The position numbers and the translations under genes were made by a program. The notes under the pieces were generated by a model. The model did no database searches and was not told the origin of the DNA. It saw nothing but the letters and a program-made list of their open reading frames with translations. From Carex sylvatica (taxonomy: Eukaryota > Streptophyta > Magnoliopsida > Poales > Cyperaceae), in NCBI GenBank assembly GCA_964058845.1, contig CAXKVR010000083.1, positions 1 to 37,707 on the forward strand: DNA of 37,707 nucleotides, written 5' to 3'. The first letter of the stretch is position 1, and the number at the start of each line of letters is the position of its first letter. This document shows, piece by piece, positions 1 to 12,178 of this stretch.

Positions 1-3000
1 TACTAGAGTGCGACAAAACACCATCAATTGGAGTGTTGAATTAGGGTTGTAAATGCCGTATTATCTTGTTATCTAGAGACACAACTAGAGTTCTCCAAAC
101 TTCTTCAATTGGAGTGTTGTATTAGGGTTGTAAATGCCATATTATCTTGTCGTATGGAGATAATACTTGAGTGCTCCAAACACCTTCAATTCGAGTGTTG
201 TATTAGGGTTGCAACTGCTCTATTATCTTGTCATATGGAGACAATACTCGAGAGCTGCAAACACTATCAATTGGAGTGTTGTATTAGGGTTGTAAATGTC
301 GTATTATTTTACCATCTAGAGACACAACTAGAGTGATCCATACTTTTTCAATTGAAGTGTTGTATTAGGGTTGTAAATGTCCTATTATCTTGTCATATGG
401 AGACATTACTCGAGTGCTCCAAACACCTTCAATTCGAGTGTTGTATCAGAGTTGTAAATACCGTATTATCTTGCTATACAGAGTCACTACTGAAGTGTTC
501 CAAACACTATCAATTGGAGTGTTGTATGAGGGCTGTAAATGCCCTATTATCTTGTTATATGGAGACATTACTAGAGTGCTCCAAACACCTTGAATTGGAG
601 TGTTGAATTAGAGTTGTAAATGCCCTGTCTTGCTATATTGAGTAACTACTGGAGTGCTCCAAACACCATTCGTTGGAGTGTTGTATTAGAGTTGTAAATG
701 ACCTATTATCTTGTTATATAGAGTCACTACTAGACTGCTCCAAACACCTCCAATTGGAGTGTTGTATTAGGGTTATAAATGCCCTATTGTCTTGCAATAT
801 AGAATCGCTATTAGAGTGCTAGAAACCCCATCAATTGTTGTGTTATATTAGGGTTGCAACTGCCGTCTTCTCTTGTCATCGGAAGACATTACTCAAGTGC
901 TCCAAACACCTTCAGCTGGACACTGTGTATTAGGCTTGTAAATGTCCTATTATCTTGTCATATGGAGACATTACTCGAGTGCTCCAAACACCTTCAATTC
1001 GAGTGTTGTATTAGGGTTGTAAATACCCTATTATGTTGCTATATAGAGTCACTACTAGAGTGCTCCAAACACAATCAATTGGAGTGTTGTATTAGGGTTG
1101 TAAATGCCCTATTATCTTGTTATATGGAGTCATTACTAGAGTGCTCCAAACACCTTCAATTGGAGTGTTGTATTAGAGTTGTAAATGCCGTATTATTTTG
1201 CCATCTAGAGACACAACGAGAGTGCTCCAAACTTCTACAATTGGAGTATTGTATTTGGTTTGTAAATACCTTATTATCTTGCCATCTAAAGATACAACTA
1301 GAGTGCTCCAAACATCTTCAATTGGAGTGTTGTATTAGGGTTGTAAATGCCCAATTATCTTGTCATATGGAGATATTACTGGAGTGCTCCAAACACTTTC
1401 AATTGGAGTGTTGTATTAGAGTTGTAAATGCCATATCTAGTTATATAGAGTAACTACTAGAGTGCTCCAAACAACATCAATTGGAGTGCTGTATTTGGAT
1501 TGTCAATTTCCATTTATCTTGCCATCTGGGAACACTACTAGAGTGCTACAAACACCATAAAGTGGAGTGTTGTATTAGGGTTGTAAAGACCGTATTATCT
1601 TGCCATCTATAGACACAACTAGAGTGCTCCAAACTTCTCCAATTGGAGTGTTGTATTAGGGTTGTAAATGCACTATTATCTTGTTGTATGAAGACACAAG
1701 TAGAGTGCTCCTAAGACCTTCAATTCGAGTGTTGTATTAGGGTGGTAACTGCCATGTTATCTTTTCATATGGAGACATTACTCCAGTGCTCCAAACACCT
1801 TCAATTCAAGTGTTGTATTAGAGTTGTAAATACCCTATTATCTTGCTATACAGAGTCACTACTAGAGTGTTCCAAACACTATCAATTGGAGGGTTGTATT
1901 AGGGTTGTAAATGCCCTATTATCTTGTTATCTGGAGTCATAACTAGAGTGCTCCAAACACCTTCAATTGGATCGTTGTATTGGAGTTGTAAATGCCGTAT
2001 TATTTTGCCATCTAGAGACACAACTAGAGTGCTCCAAACTTCTTCAATTGGTGTTTTTTATTAGAGTTATAACTACCCTATTATCTTGTCATATGGAGAC
2101 ATTACTTGAGTGCTCCAAACAACTTCAATTCGAGTGTTGTATTAGGGTTGTAAATACCCTATTATGTTGCTATATAGACATTACCCGAGTGCTCCAAACA
2201 CCATCAATTGGAATGTTGTATTAGGGTTGTAAATGCTCTATTATCTTGTGATATATAGTCACTACTAGAGTGCTCCAAACACCTTCAATTCGAGTTTTGT
2301 ATTAGAGTTGGAAATGCCCTGTCTTGCTATATAAAGTACCTACTAGAGGGCTCCAAACACCTTCAATTGGAGTGTTGTATTAGGGTTGTAAATGCCTTAT
2401 TATCTTGCTATATAGAGTCATTACTAGAGTGCTAGAAACACCATTCGTTGGAGTGTTGTATTAGGGTTGTAAATGACCTATTATCTTGTTATATAGAGTC
2501 ACTACTAGACTGCTTCAAACACCTTCAATTGGAGTGTTGTATTAAGGTTATAAATGCCCTATTATCTTGCAATATAGAATCGCTATTAGAGTGCTAGAAA
2601 CCTCATCAATTGTTGTGTTATATTAGGGTTGCAACTGCCGTCTTCTCTTGTCATCGGAAGACATTACTCAAGTGCCCAAAACACCTTCAGCTGGACACTG
2701 TGTATTAGGGTTGTAAATGCCCTATTATCTTGTTATATGGAGACATTACTCGAGTGCTCCAAACACCTTCAATTCGAGTGTTGTATTAGGTTTGTAAATA
2801 CCCTATTATGTTGCTATATAGACGCAATACTAGAGTGCGCCAAACACCATCAATTGGAGTGTTGTATTAGGGTTGTAAATGCCCTATTATCTTGTTATCT
2901 GGAGTCATTACTAGATTGCTCCAAACACCTTCAATTGGAGTGTTGTATTAGAGTTGTAAATGCCGTATTATTTTGCCATCTAGAGACATAAGGAGAGTGC

Positions 3001-4717
3001 TCCAAACTTCTTCAATTGGAGTATTGTATTAGGTTTGTAAATACCTTATTATCTTGCCATCTACAGATACAACTAGAGTGCTCCAAACATCTTCAATTGG
3101 AGTGTTGTATTAGGGTTGTAAATGCCCAATTATCTTGTCATATGGAGATATTACTGGAGTGCTCTAAACACCTTCAAATGGAGTGTTGTATTAGGGTTGT
3201 AAATACCCTACATCTTGCTATATAGAGTAACTACTGGAGTGCTCCAAACACCTTCAATTGGAGTGCCGTATTCGGATTGTAAATGGTCATTTATCTTGCC
3301 ATTTGGAGACACTACTAGAGTGGGACAAACACCATCAATTGGAGTGTTGTATTAAGGTTGTAAATGCCATATTATCTTGCCATCTAGAGACACAACTAGG
3401 GTGCTCCAAACTTCTTCAATTGGAGTGTTGTATTAGGGTTGTAAATACCCTATTATCTTGTGACATGGAGACACTAGTAGAGTGCTACAAAGACCTTCAA
3501 TTGGAGTATTGTATTAGGGTTGTAAATGCCTTATTATCTTGCTATATAGAGTCACTACTAGAATGCTAGAAACACCATTCATTGGAGTGTTGTATGAGTG
3601 TTGATAATGGCCTATTATCTTGTTATATGGTGTCACTACTAGAGTGCTCCAAACACTTTCATTTGAAGTGTTTTATGAGGTTATAAATGGCATTTTATCT
3701 TGCCATCTAGGGCTATTACTAGAGTGCTCCAAACGCCTTCAATTGGAATGATGTATTAGGGTTGTAAATGTCATATTATTTTGTCATATGTAGACACTAA
3801 TATACTGCTCCAAACACCTTCAGTTGGAGTGTTGTAATAGCATTTTAAATGCCCTTGTATCTTGCCAAATAGAAACACTACCAGAGTGCATCAAACACCT
3901 TCAATAGGAGTGTTGTATTACGGTTGCAACTCTCTTGTCATATGAAGACATTACTTGAGTGCTACAAACACCTTCAATTGGAGTATTGTATTTCGGTTGT
4001 AAATGCCTTATTTTCTTGCCATATAGAGACACTACTCGAGTGCTTGAAACACCTTCTATTGCAGTATTGTATTAGGGTTGTAAATGTCATATTATCTTGC
4101 CATCTGGGGACATTACTATAGTGCCTCAAACACCTTCAATTGGAGTGTTGTATTAGAGTTGTAAATGTCGTATCTTGTTATATAGAGTCACTACTAGAGT
4201 GCTCCAAACGCCTTCAATTGAAGTACTATATTAGGGTTGTAAATGGCCTACTATCTTGTCAAATGGAGACACTACTAGAGTACTACAAACACGATCAATT
4301 GGAGTGTTGTATTAAGGTTGTAAATGCCCTATTATCTTGCCATCTAAAGACACAACTATTGTGCTCCAAGCATCTTCTATTGGAGTGTTGTATTAGGGTT
4401 GTAAATGCCCAATTATCTTGTCATATGGAGACATTATTCTTGTGCTCTAAACACCTTCAAATGGAGTGTTGTATTAGGGTTGTAAATACCCTACATCTTG
4501 CTATATAGAGTAACTACTGGAGTGCTCCAAACACCTTCAATTGGAGTGCCGTATTCGGATTGTAAATTTCCATTTATCTTGCCGTCTAGGGACACTACTA
4601 GAGTACTACAAACACCATAAATTGGAGCGTTGTATTAGGGTTGTAAATACCGTATTATCTTGCCATCTATAGACAACACTAGAGTGCTCCAAACTTCTCC
4701 AATTGAAGTGTTGTATT
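1..4717. repeat. 81-bp satellite array, left block (open at window edge)
   Basis: Head-to-tail copies of a unit of about 81 bp run without a break from the first base. The unit starts with ggagtgttgtattagggttg and later contains gagtgctccaaacac and cttcaatt. Copies differ by scattered substitutions, and some lack about 5-12 bases, for example near 620 and 4165. Because 81 is a multiple of three, one plus-strand frame of the consensus has no stop and gives a 27-residue repeat (LECCIRVVNALLSC... then METLLECSKHLQ). This creates chance-looking open frames of up to 199 codons. Nothing suggests a real protein: indels and stops interrupt the frame every few units, and changes between units alter amino acids freely. 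I read it as noncoding satellite DNA. It continues beyond the left edge. Confidence 0.95.
641..3330. repeat. Higher-order repeat of about 1775 bp within the satellite
   Basis: The variant-unit order at about 641-1560 recurs at about 2416-3330, an offset of 1775 bp (roughly 22 units). A diagnostic variant unit with gttgcaactgccgtcttctc lies at 853 and again at 2628, followed by the same run of variant units in the same order. A third partial copy of the order is visible near 4380-4700, where units match those near 1330-1640. This shows that multi-unit blocks, not single units, were amplified. Confidence 0.8.
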
Positions 4718-6499
4718 TGAAGGATTTCATGATGCGAATCGGATAAAATAAAAAAAATTTAATCCGATAACATCTAAGATCGTTCTATTATTGCTAATTT
4801 ATCCATGTCGTAATCATATATATATATATATTCCTACAAGAGAGAATTTTATATCATACCAATGATCTTTAACGTAGCTTGATTCCTCCGAGGTTCACCT
4901 TGAATCCGAAACAAGAACGGTATCGAATTCGTGCTAGCGAACTCTCTTCCGTGTCTAGCTTTTCACTCGTCTATTAATCGATTGTATGATCAATCGATAT
5001 ATATTTTAGCAAAATGTTTTGGAGAAAAAAAAACTCTAAACTCACATGAGAGAGAGAAAAGCCATACCTGATGTATATATTTAGTTCTATTATTTACAGC
5101 TATTAAAAACATAATTAGACTCTTTAAATTCGTATTAAAACATGAACAGAATTCGAAAACAGCACATCAACTTCTGACCTTTCGTTACTAAAACTATCAC
5201 AACTTTCTGTAGGGAATTCCAAATGACTTGAAACTTTCACCGTTGGATTCTACATTCGAAGGGCTATAGAAATCATAGATCATACGCCCAGATTGGTTAA
5301 TGTTTGCCCCTTCAAATGCTCATTCAAAGTTGCCTTAAAATCTGTCCATTTTGTAATCCGAATTTAATGGTCATAATCAATATTTGTTTGGGCTTATTCT
5401 CTTCTCAATTTGCTAAAATATGTTTTGGGCTTGGGCTTGGGCTTGAAATATATATTTCATAATATTCACATATTATGATATGTGCAACGAATATTATTCT
5501 CATAATATGCACATTACAATATATATATTTATTTCCCTGCTAGTTAGCCACATCATGTGACATAATATTTATTTCTTGTTTCCCGTTCAGTTGGTGTGAC
5601 CTATATTGAGGATCTATATTATATTGGCAATGAAATAAAATATTTAATTCCATAAACTGTAAGCGGTATTCTAGCTATACATTACAGCTATCCAAATAAC
5701 ATAGACGTTTAGTAATCCTTTTACGAAACGCGATCCTTACAGTAATGTAACATTTGTCATTACTTGTGTCCATTTCTTGCCTTATGATATTCTGATTAAT
5801 ATACAAAGTAGGACTGTGTCATCTTTGTATTATAATCATTTCTTGATCTCTATTAAGCAAATTATAAAATTATAACTGCACTTCAGTTATATTGGATCCA
5901 TTTATAATTCTACTTTACCAAGGGGCCCAAAATATCATTTCTCATTATTAATGAGTGGCAATGATGCTATTGACATATATCATTTTCCCGCACAAGTTAC
6001 ATATAAAGAACTATTATTTTTATCACCACTTCATGCAAGTAGCTTTTAATAATAATTACGTTGTACATTCCTCATGTGAAAATAATATATGTCTCAATCT
6101 TGAAATCAGAGACACGATGAAAACATTAATGACACTAACACAATCCATATAATGTTTCATCTATTAGGTCTGTTCAATATATGAAGCATTTCATATATTC
6201 GTGTTATTAAATAATAATCTTTTATCAACGTTTGCAGAACTACAACGTACTTTTAATCAACACGACAGTCTTATATGTCATATTAGTGTTCCTGCTAATA
6301 TGCAAGACCTGTGAACATTTTAGTGTTGTATATTTATTTACTTAAAGTCCTGCAGTTCAAGACCAAGTGCATCTTCTTGAACACTTCTAAATATAAATAT
6401 AAAACTCATGGAACAAAATGTAAATCACATTCAATTCATAAATATAACATATATAAAAGATAATCAACAAATGATAACTTTTAGAACACAAATCTAACA
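4718..6499 (-). mobile_element. Solo LTR of an LTR retrotransposon inserted in the satellite
   Basis: The satellite stops abruptly and resumes 1782 bp later. The inserted piece begins TGAAGGATTT and ends AATCTAACA, the TG...CA ends of a plant LTR. It is flanked by an exact 5-bp duplication, GTATT, at 4713-4717 and 6500-6504, and that sequence belongs to the satellite unit. There is no internal region, no second LTR and no coding sequence, so this is a solo LTR left by recombination between two LTRs. Minus orientation is an inference: read that way it begins TGTTAG, a common plant LTR start, and has a CT-rich leader-like stretch near 5030-5070. Copia is more likely than Gypsy, but that is a guess. 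The short open frame at 5955-6152 has no features of a gene. Confidence 0.88.
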
Positions 6500-9400
6500 G
6501 TATTAGGGTTGTAAATTCACTATGATCTTGTCATATGAAGACACAAGTAGAGTGCTCCAAAGACCTTCAATTCGAGTGTTGTATTAGGGTTGTAAATACC
6601 CTATTATCTTTCTATATAGAGTCACTACTAGAGTGTTCCAAACACTATCAATTGGAGTGTTGTATTAGGGTTGTAAATGCCGTATTATTTTGCCATCTAG
6701 AGACACAACTAGAGTGCTCCATACTTCTTTAGTTGAAGTGTTGTATTAGGGTTGTAAATGCCCTATTATCTTGTCACATGGAGACATTATTCGAGTGCTC
6801 CAAACACCTTCATTCAAGTGTTGTATTAGGGTTGTAAATACCCTATTATGTTGCTATATAGAGTCACTACTAGAGTGCTCAAAATACCATCAATTGGAGT
6901 GTTGTATTAGGGTTGTAAATGCCCTATTATCTTGTTATCTGGAGACATTACTAGAGTGCACCAAACACCTTCAATTGGAGTGTTGTATTAGAGTTGTAAA
7001 TGCCTTATTATCTTGCACGAGACATTACCCGAGTGCTCCAAAGACCTTCAATTCGAGTGTTGTATTAGGGTTCCAAATATCCTATTATCTTGTAATATAG
7101 AGTCACTACTAGAGTGCTCCAAACACCATCAATTGGAGTGCTGTATTAAGATTGTAAATGTCCATTTATCTTGCTATTTGGAGACACTACTAGAGTGCTA
7201 CAAACACCATCAATTGGAGTGTTGTATTAAGGTTGTAAATGCCATATTATCTTGCCATCTAGAGACACAACTAGAGTGCTCCAAACTTTTTTCAATTGGA
7301 GTGTTGTATTAGGGTTGTAAATGCCCTATTATCTTGTCACATGGAGACACTAGTAGAGTGCTATAAAGAGCTTCAATTGTAGTATTGTATTAGGGTTGTA
7401 AATACCTTATTATCTTGCTAGAAACACCATTCATTGGAGTGTTGTATTAGGGTTGTAAATGGCCTATTATCTTGTTATATAGAGTCACTACTAGAGTGCT
7501 CCAAAGACCTTCAATTGAAGTGTTGTATTACGTTATAAATGGCATTTTATCTTGCCATCTGGGGCCATTACTAGAGTGCTCCAAACGCTTTCAATTAGAA
7601 TGATGTATTAGGGTTGTAAATGCCCTATTATTTTGTCATATGTAGAAACTACTATAGTGCCCAAACACCTTCTATTGGAGTGTTGTAATTGCATTTTAAA
7701 TGCCCTTGTATCCAGCTATATTGAACACTACCAAAGTGCTCCAAACACCTTCAATAGCAGTGTTGTATTAAGGTTGTAAATGCCCTATCAGCTTTCCATC
7801 TCGAGACACTAGTCGAGTGCCCCAAACACCTTCAATTGGGGTGTTGTATTACGGTTACAACTCCCCTCTTCTCTTGTCATATGAAGACACTACTAGTGTG
7901 CTACAAATACGATCAATTGGAGTGTTGTATTTGGGTTGTAAATGCCCTATTATATTGCCATCTAAAGACACAACTAGAGTGGTCGAAACTTCTTCAATTG
8001 GAGTGTTGTATTAGGGTTGTAAATGCCCTATTATCTTGTTATATGGAGACATTACTCGAGTGCTCCAAACACCTTCAATTGGATTGTTGTATTAGGTTTG
8101 TAAATATCCTATTATCTTGCTATATAGAGCCACTACTAGAGTGCTCCAAACACCATCGATTGGAGTATTGTATTAGGGTTGTAAATGCCCTATTATCCTG
8201 TTATCTGGAGACATTAGTAGAGTACTCCAAATACCTTCAATTGAAGTGTTGTATTAGAGTTATAAATGCCATATCTTGCTATATAGAGTAACTACTAGAG
8301 AGCTCCAAACACCTTCAATTGGAGTGCTGTTTTAGGATTGTAAATGGCTATTTATCTTGCCATCTGGAGACACTACTAGAGTGCTACAAACACCATCAAT
8401 TGGAGTGTTGTATTAGTGTTGTAAATGCCATATTTTCTTGCTATTTAGAGACATAACTAGAGTGCTCCAAATTTTTTTCAAATGGTGTGTTGTATTAGGG
8501 TTTTAAATGCTCTAGTATCTTCTCATATTGAGACACTAGTAGAGTGCTTTAAAGACCTTCAATTGGAGTATTAAATTAGGGTTGGAAATGCCTTATTATC
8601 TGGCTATATAGTGTCACTACTAGAGTGCTAGAAGCACAATTCATTGGAGTGTTGTATTAGGGTTGTAAATGGCTTATTATCTTGTTATATCTACTACTAG
8701 AGTGCTCCGAACACTTTTAATTGGAGTGTTGTATTAGGGTTATAAATGCCCTATTATCCTGTTATCTGGAGACATTAGTATAGTACTCCAAATACCTTCA
8801 ATTGAAGTGTTGTATTAGAGTTATAAATGCCATATCTTGCTATATAGAGTAACTACTAGAGAGCTCCAAACACCTTCAATTGGAGTGCTGTTTTAGGATT
8901 GTAAATGGCCATTTATCTTGCCATCTGGAGACACTACTAGAGTGCTATAAACACCATCAATTGGAGTGTTGTATTAGTGTTGTAAATATCATATTATCTT
9001 ACCATTTAGAGACATAACTAGAGTGCTCCAAATTTTTTTCAAATGGAGTGTTGTATTAGGGTTTTAAATGCTCTAGTATCTTCTCATATTGAGACACTAG
9101 TAGAGTGCTTTAAAGACCTTCAATTGGAGTATTATATTAGGGTTGGAAATGCCTTATTATCTGGCTATATAGTGTCACTACTAGAGTGCTAGAAGCACAA
9201 TTCATTGGAGTGTTGTATTAGGGTTGTAAATGGTTTATTATCTTGTTATATTTACTACTAGAGTGCTCCGAACACTTTTAATTGGAGTGTTGTATTAGGG
9301 TTATAAATGCCCTATTATCTTGTCATATGGAGACACTACTAGAGTGCTCTGAATACCATCAATTGGAGTGTTGTATTAGAGTTGTAAATGCCCTATTATC

Positions 9401-9574
9401 TTGCTATAGAGTCACTACTAGAGTGCTAGAAACACTATCAATTCGAGTGTTGTATTAGGGTTGTAAATGCCGTATTATCTTGCTATATATAGTCACTACT
9501 AGAGTGCTGCAAACACCATCAATTGGAGTGTTATATTAGGCTTGTAAATGTCATATTATCTTGCTGTATAGAGT
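6500..9574. repeat. 81-bp satellite array, right block
   Basis: The same satellite continues after the solo LTR. The first units (6500-6580) match the variant order seen after 1650, including tgaagacacaagtagagtgc, so this is the same array resumed and not an independent one. The block 7130-7720 matches 3260-3850 unit for unit, including the odd units with gcattttaaatgcccttgta. The array ends in mid-unit at about 9574, where sequence changes at once to a transposon-derived remnant. Confidence 0.95.
8171..9310. repeat. 561-bp tandem duplication of seven satellite units
   Basis: The block beginning near 8180 is repeated from about 8741 with an offset of 561 bp (about seven units). The copies are almost identical by eye, and both share rare features: an interval with acattagta in place of acattacta, a unit with caaatttttttcaaatgg, and a shortened unit lacking the usual atagagtcac segment. 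This is much closer similarity than between neighbouring single units, so it is probably the youngest expansion in the array. Confidence 0.85.
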
Positions 9575-9589
9575 TGGCTTTCTTTTTTT

Positions 9590-10706
9590 TGGTTCTGACA
9601 ATTTGTCTAATCCAAGAATCTCAACCCCCTTGGGTTATTGGTATACCAACAATCTCTTCAGGTGATGTTGCAATAGCTGTTTCGGTTGTTGCATATGTCC
9701 CTCCATTGTGTTGTAATTGTCTATTATCCTTAATTGAGCTAGAGCGAGTAGCTATTACCCTTAATTGAGAGCTGGAGGAATTTTGACTCGGGCCTTTACC
9801 CTTATCCATCCCCGATGCAGCATTGAGACTTGAAACCCCTTTGTCTCCCAAACCCTCTATTACCATAGGAGGTGTGGAGACCCATATATCAGCAGTGCAG
9901 ATTGGAGCTTTCCCCTTAATTTTTTCACCTATCACATTATCGTAATCAGTTCTCAAAGGTTGGTGGTTATTTGGTCCAAACCCCTGACGACTTTGTTGTG
10001 CTGCTGTAGCAAACCTCAAGCTCTACCTAATTAGACTTATTACTATAAAATTGAGTATTGATACCTGCGTTGTCTATCACCATTGCATCTCCTCTCTTTT
10101 TCATCAATGCCAACTGATGCTTTAACTCTGTTAACTCCATCTCTAGCCTCTTGATTGAAGCCATCACCGATATGTCGCAAGAAACGGGTATGAAATTATG
10201 GCCTGACCCGGAGTGGACATGGTGATTTGTTTGTGCGAGTTGAGGAGAGACAGGGATGTGTGTAGTTCTCGATCGACACTCCAGCGATCTGTGACCGACT
10301 CGATTACACACAAAGCAAAGAGTTGCATTATGGCATTGAATGGCGATATGACCTGGCTCTCCACACTTAAAGCATAGCGGGCAAGATGGAGTAGAAGCTT
10401 ATTTGAGTTTTTGAGTTGTAATCTAACAATCTCGGATCTGGTGATGCAATCTTGACCTAGATGCTTATCATCTTCTTTACGCCAATTTAGGGCTTGTGTC
10501 GGTACTGCTTTGCTCTCATACCGTACAGGGTTTGAGCCAATTATCGATGCCGTTGCTGACGTTAGAGCTCCATAGAAAGCATGAATGACTTGATCAAGCT
10601 CCGTCAGAGGCCTATAGTGATTCGTCGAGTTCAAAATAGCTATTGACGCGTCACGTCGCGAGAAATCCATCTCTCCAGAAAGACGAAGAGAGAAGATCGC
10701 ACACAC
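9590..10706 (-). pseudogene. Decayed CCHC zinc-knuckle (retroelement-type) gene remnant
   Basis: Minus-strand coding traces lie in several frames. The core, about 10370-10270, encodes two CCHC knuckles of the form C-x2-C-x4-H-x4-C: CFKCGEPGHIAIQC and, 8 residues later, CFVCNRVGHRSLEC. Upstream at 10706-10395 is a different frame (start near 10670, MDFSRRDASIA...). Downstream are a frame to 10027 and another at 10019-9621. The knuckle frame has a stop just upstream, so at least two frame breaks separate the pieces. Paired knuckles of this kind occur in plant retroelement nucleic-acid-binding proteins and in domesticated relatives. No endonuclease or reverse transcriptase follows, because the satellite starts at 9574. 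I am confident of the knuckles and unsure of the family. Confidence 0.6.
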
Positions 10707-10994
10707 CTCCGCTTTTGTTTCTGAAATTTTTGTGGATTTTCTCTCTATTTTTGAAATTTTAGTAGATTTTCACTCAGAATTCTCAAAATCGCCTAATCGC
10801 TTTCATTTGTATATTTTAAATCATCAATATGCATTCTATCTAACTTTTTTAATAAACTTCTGCTATAAAATGTACAGGACATTCAATGCAAGCGTTAGAG
10901 CAAGATGTCCACGCTGAACTTTAGAAGAAGCATCACTGTAGAGTATTCGTGGTATAGAGTTCTCCCAATGAATTCGTGAGAATACAAAGAACAT

Positions 10995-11690
10995 ATGATC
11001 AGAATTGCGACATACATATCAAAAGCTTATGTCAAGGACCTATTAATAGAGATATATGCCACCTCTTACAGTGGATACGACATCAATGGCGTAAGATTTC
11101 ACACACAAGCACACTGCGCAGGCAAAAGAACTCATAACATCGGGGTATGCTTCATTGGAGAGGAACAAGAGTACTACGGAATTGTAAAATTTAGTCGAGC
11201 TAGAATACTCCGGATCCAACAAGATTGTACTCTTCGATTGTACTTGGTTTGATGCAAAAAATAGAGTAAGGGTGGACAAGAGACATGACCTTGTTAAGGT
11301 CAAACACACATCTCTAGCTATACAACCTGATCTCTTTTGTGTTAGCAACTCAAGGAATTCAATTCATTTACCTAAGATATACATCAGATGATATAGGTGG
11401 TGGGTGGAGATAAAGATAGGATGCAAACCAAACTAGGGTCATCAAACAGTTAGAACAGACAAAAACCCCGACATTTTTCAAGATGAGTGGCCGAGTTGCC
11501 ACTACGAGGTTAAGGTGATATACGTAGTGTTTTAGTAGATCAAGGCGTTCTAGAACCGGAGGACCCAAAAGAATTCACAATATTAATCGGGTATGAAACC
11601 GAAGAACAAAATAAATCTGATAATGATGAAATAACCGATCAATTAGAGGATGCTGATGAATCATATGGATGGTGTGTATTAATCGATCAT
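10995..11690 (+). pseudogene. CACTA transposase C-terminal remnant (DUF4216-like)
   Basis: The plus strand encodes a stretch with GYDINGVRFHTQAH, then a THNIGV motif and EEQEYYGIV, the order seen in the C-terminal DUF4216 region of plant CACTA transposases (compare NGYTFYTRNQD and QNSGV in the other CACTA copy at 30200). The next part, IVLFDCTWFDAKNRV, continues in a second frame. FVLATQGIQFIYL (about 11325-11365) is in a third, and an acidic tail with EPEDPKEFTILIGYETEEQ follows near 11555-11600. At least two frameshifts are therefore present. The rest of the transposase and the CACTA ends are absent. It lies head-away from the zinc-knuckle remnant. Confidence 0.65.
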
Positions 11691-11699
11691 TTCATTATG

Positions 11700-12178
11700 A
11701 CATGCATCCTTTAGTTACATATAATTCGATTTAACTATATTAATTTCAAGGACAATAATTTGCTTTAGATAACATTTATTTTTATCCCAATCAAAATTAC
11801 TTTCTAACATACTATTTTTGTGATAATCTGATCATATAGGTGATGACAATGAAATTCACAAAAATCTAGATTTCGAGCACCAATGAATGTCATACCAGTA
11901 TTGAAAATATAATTTTTTATTCTCTTGTATAATTATTTTCATTTCGGCAAATATATATAGCTTATGTACTTAATTGCTTCCCAGTTTTTTTTTTTCTTTT
12001 CTAGCTACTCCTTTCATATTTTGCTTAATGTTAAAAGGCATTATGCATACTGTGATCGTTTCTGATGCCACTGATACACTTGTTATGCAATTGTATAACT
12101 CACTCAATTAATATTATGCTATGATTAATTAATTAAGCTTGTTTTTTCATTATAAGTTAATTCATTTATATTTATCAA
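11700..12178. other. AT-rich noncoding stretch
   Basis: No coding trace, RNA gene or clear repeat is visible between the CACTA remnant and the MITE. The sequence is strongly AT-rich with short homopolymers. Confidence 0.6.

Noticed and set aside
854..1453. A 199-codon open frame with seven 27-residue repeats, and similar frames across 1-8291
   Set aside because: They follow from the 81-bp satellite period. Stops and indels interrupt them irregularly, and unit differences change amino acids freely, so I do not call a gene.
4718..6499. The solo LTR length (1782 bp) equals 22 satellite units
   Set aside because: The LTR shares no sequence with the satellite and has its own ends and target duplication, so the number is coincidence.
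1..9574. CRISPR-like array of repeats
   Set aside because: The whole 81-bp unit repeats with no unique spacers, and the sequence is plant nuclear DNA.
1..9574. Interstitial telomere
   Set aside because: TTAGGGTT occurs once per 81 bp, not as tandem heptamers; only a telo-box resemblance remains.
9523..9768. Plus-strand open frame across the satellite edge
   Set aside because: It runs from satellite into the antisense of the zinc-knuckle remnant and matches nothing.
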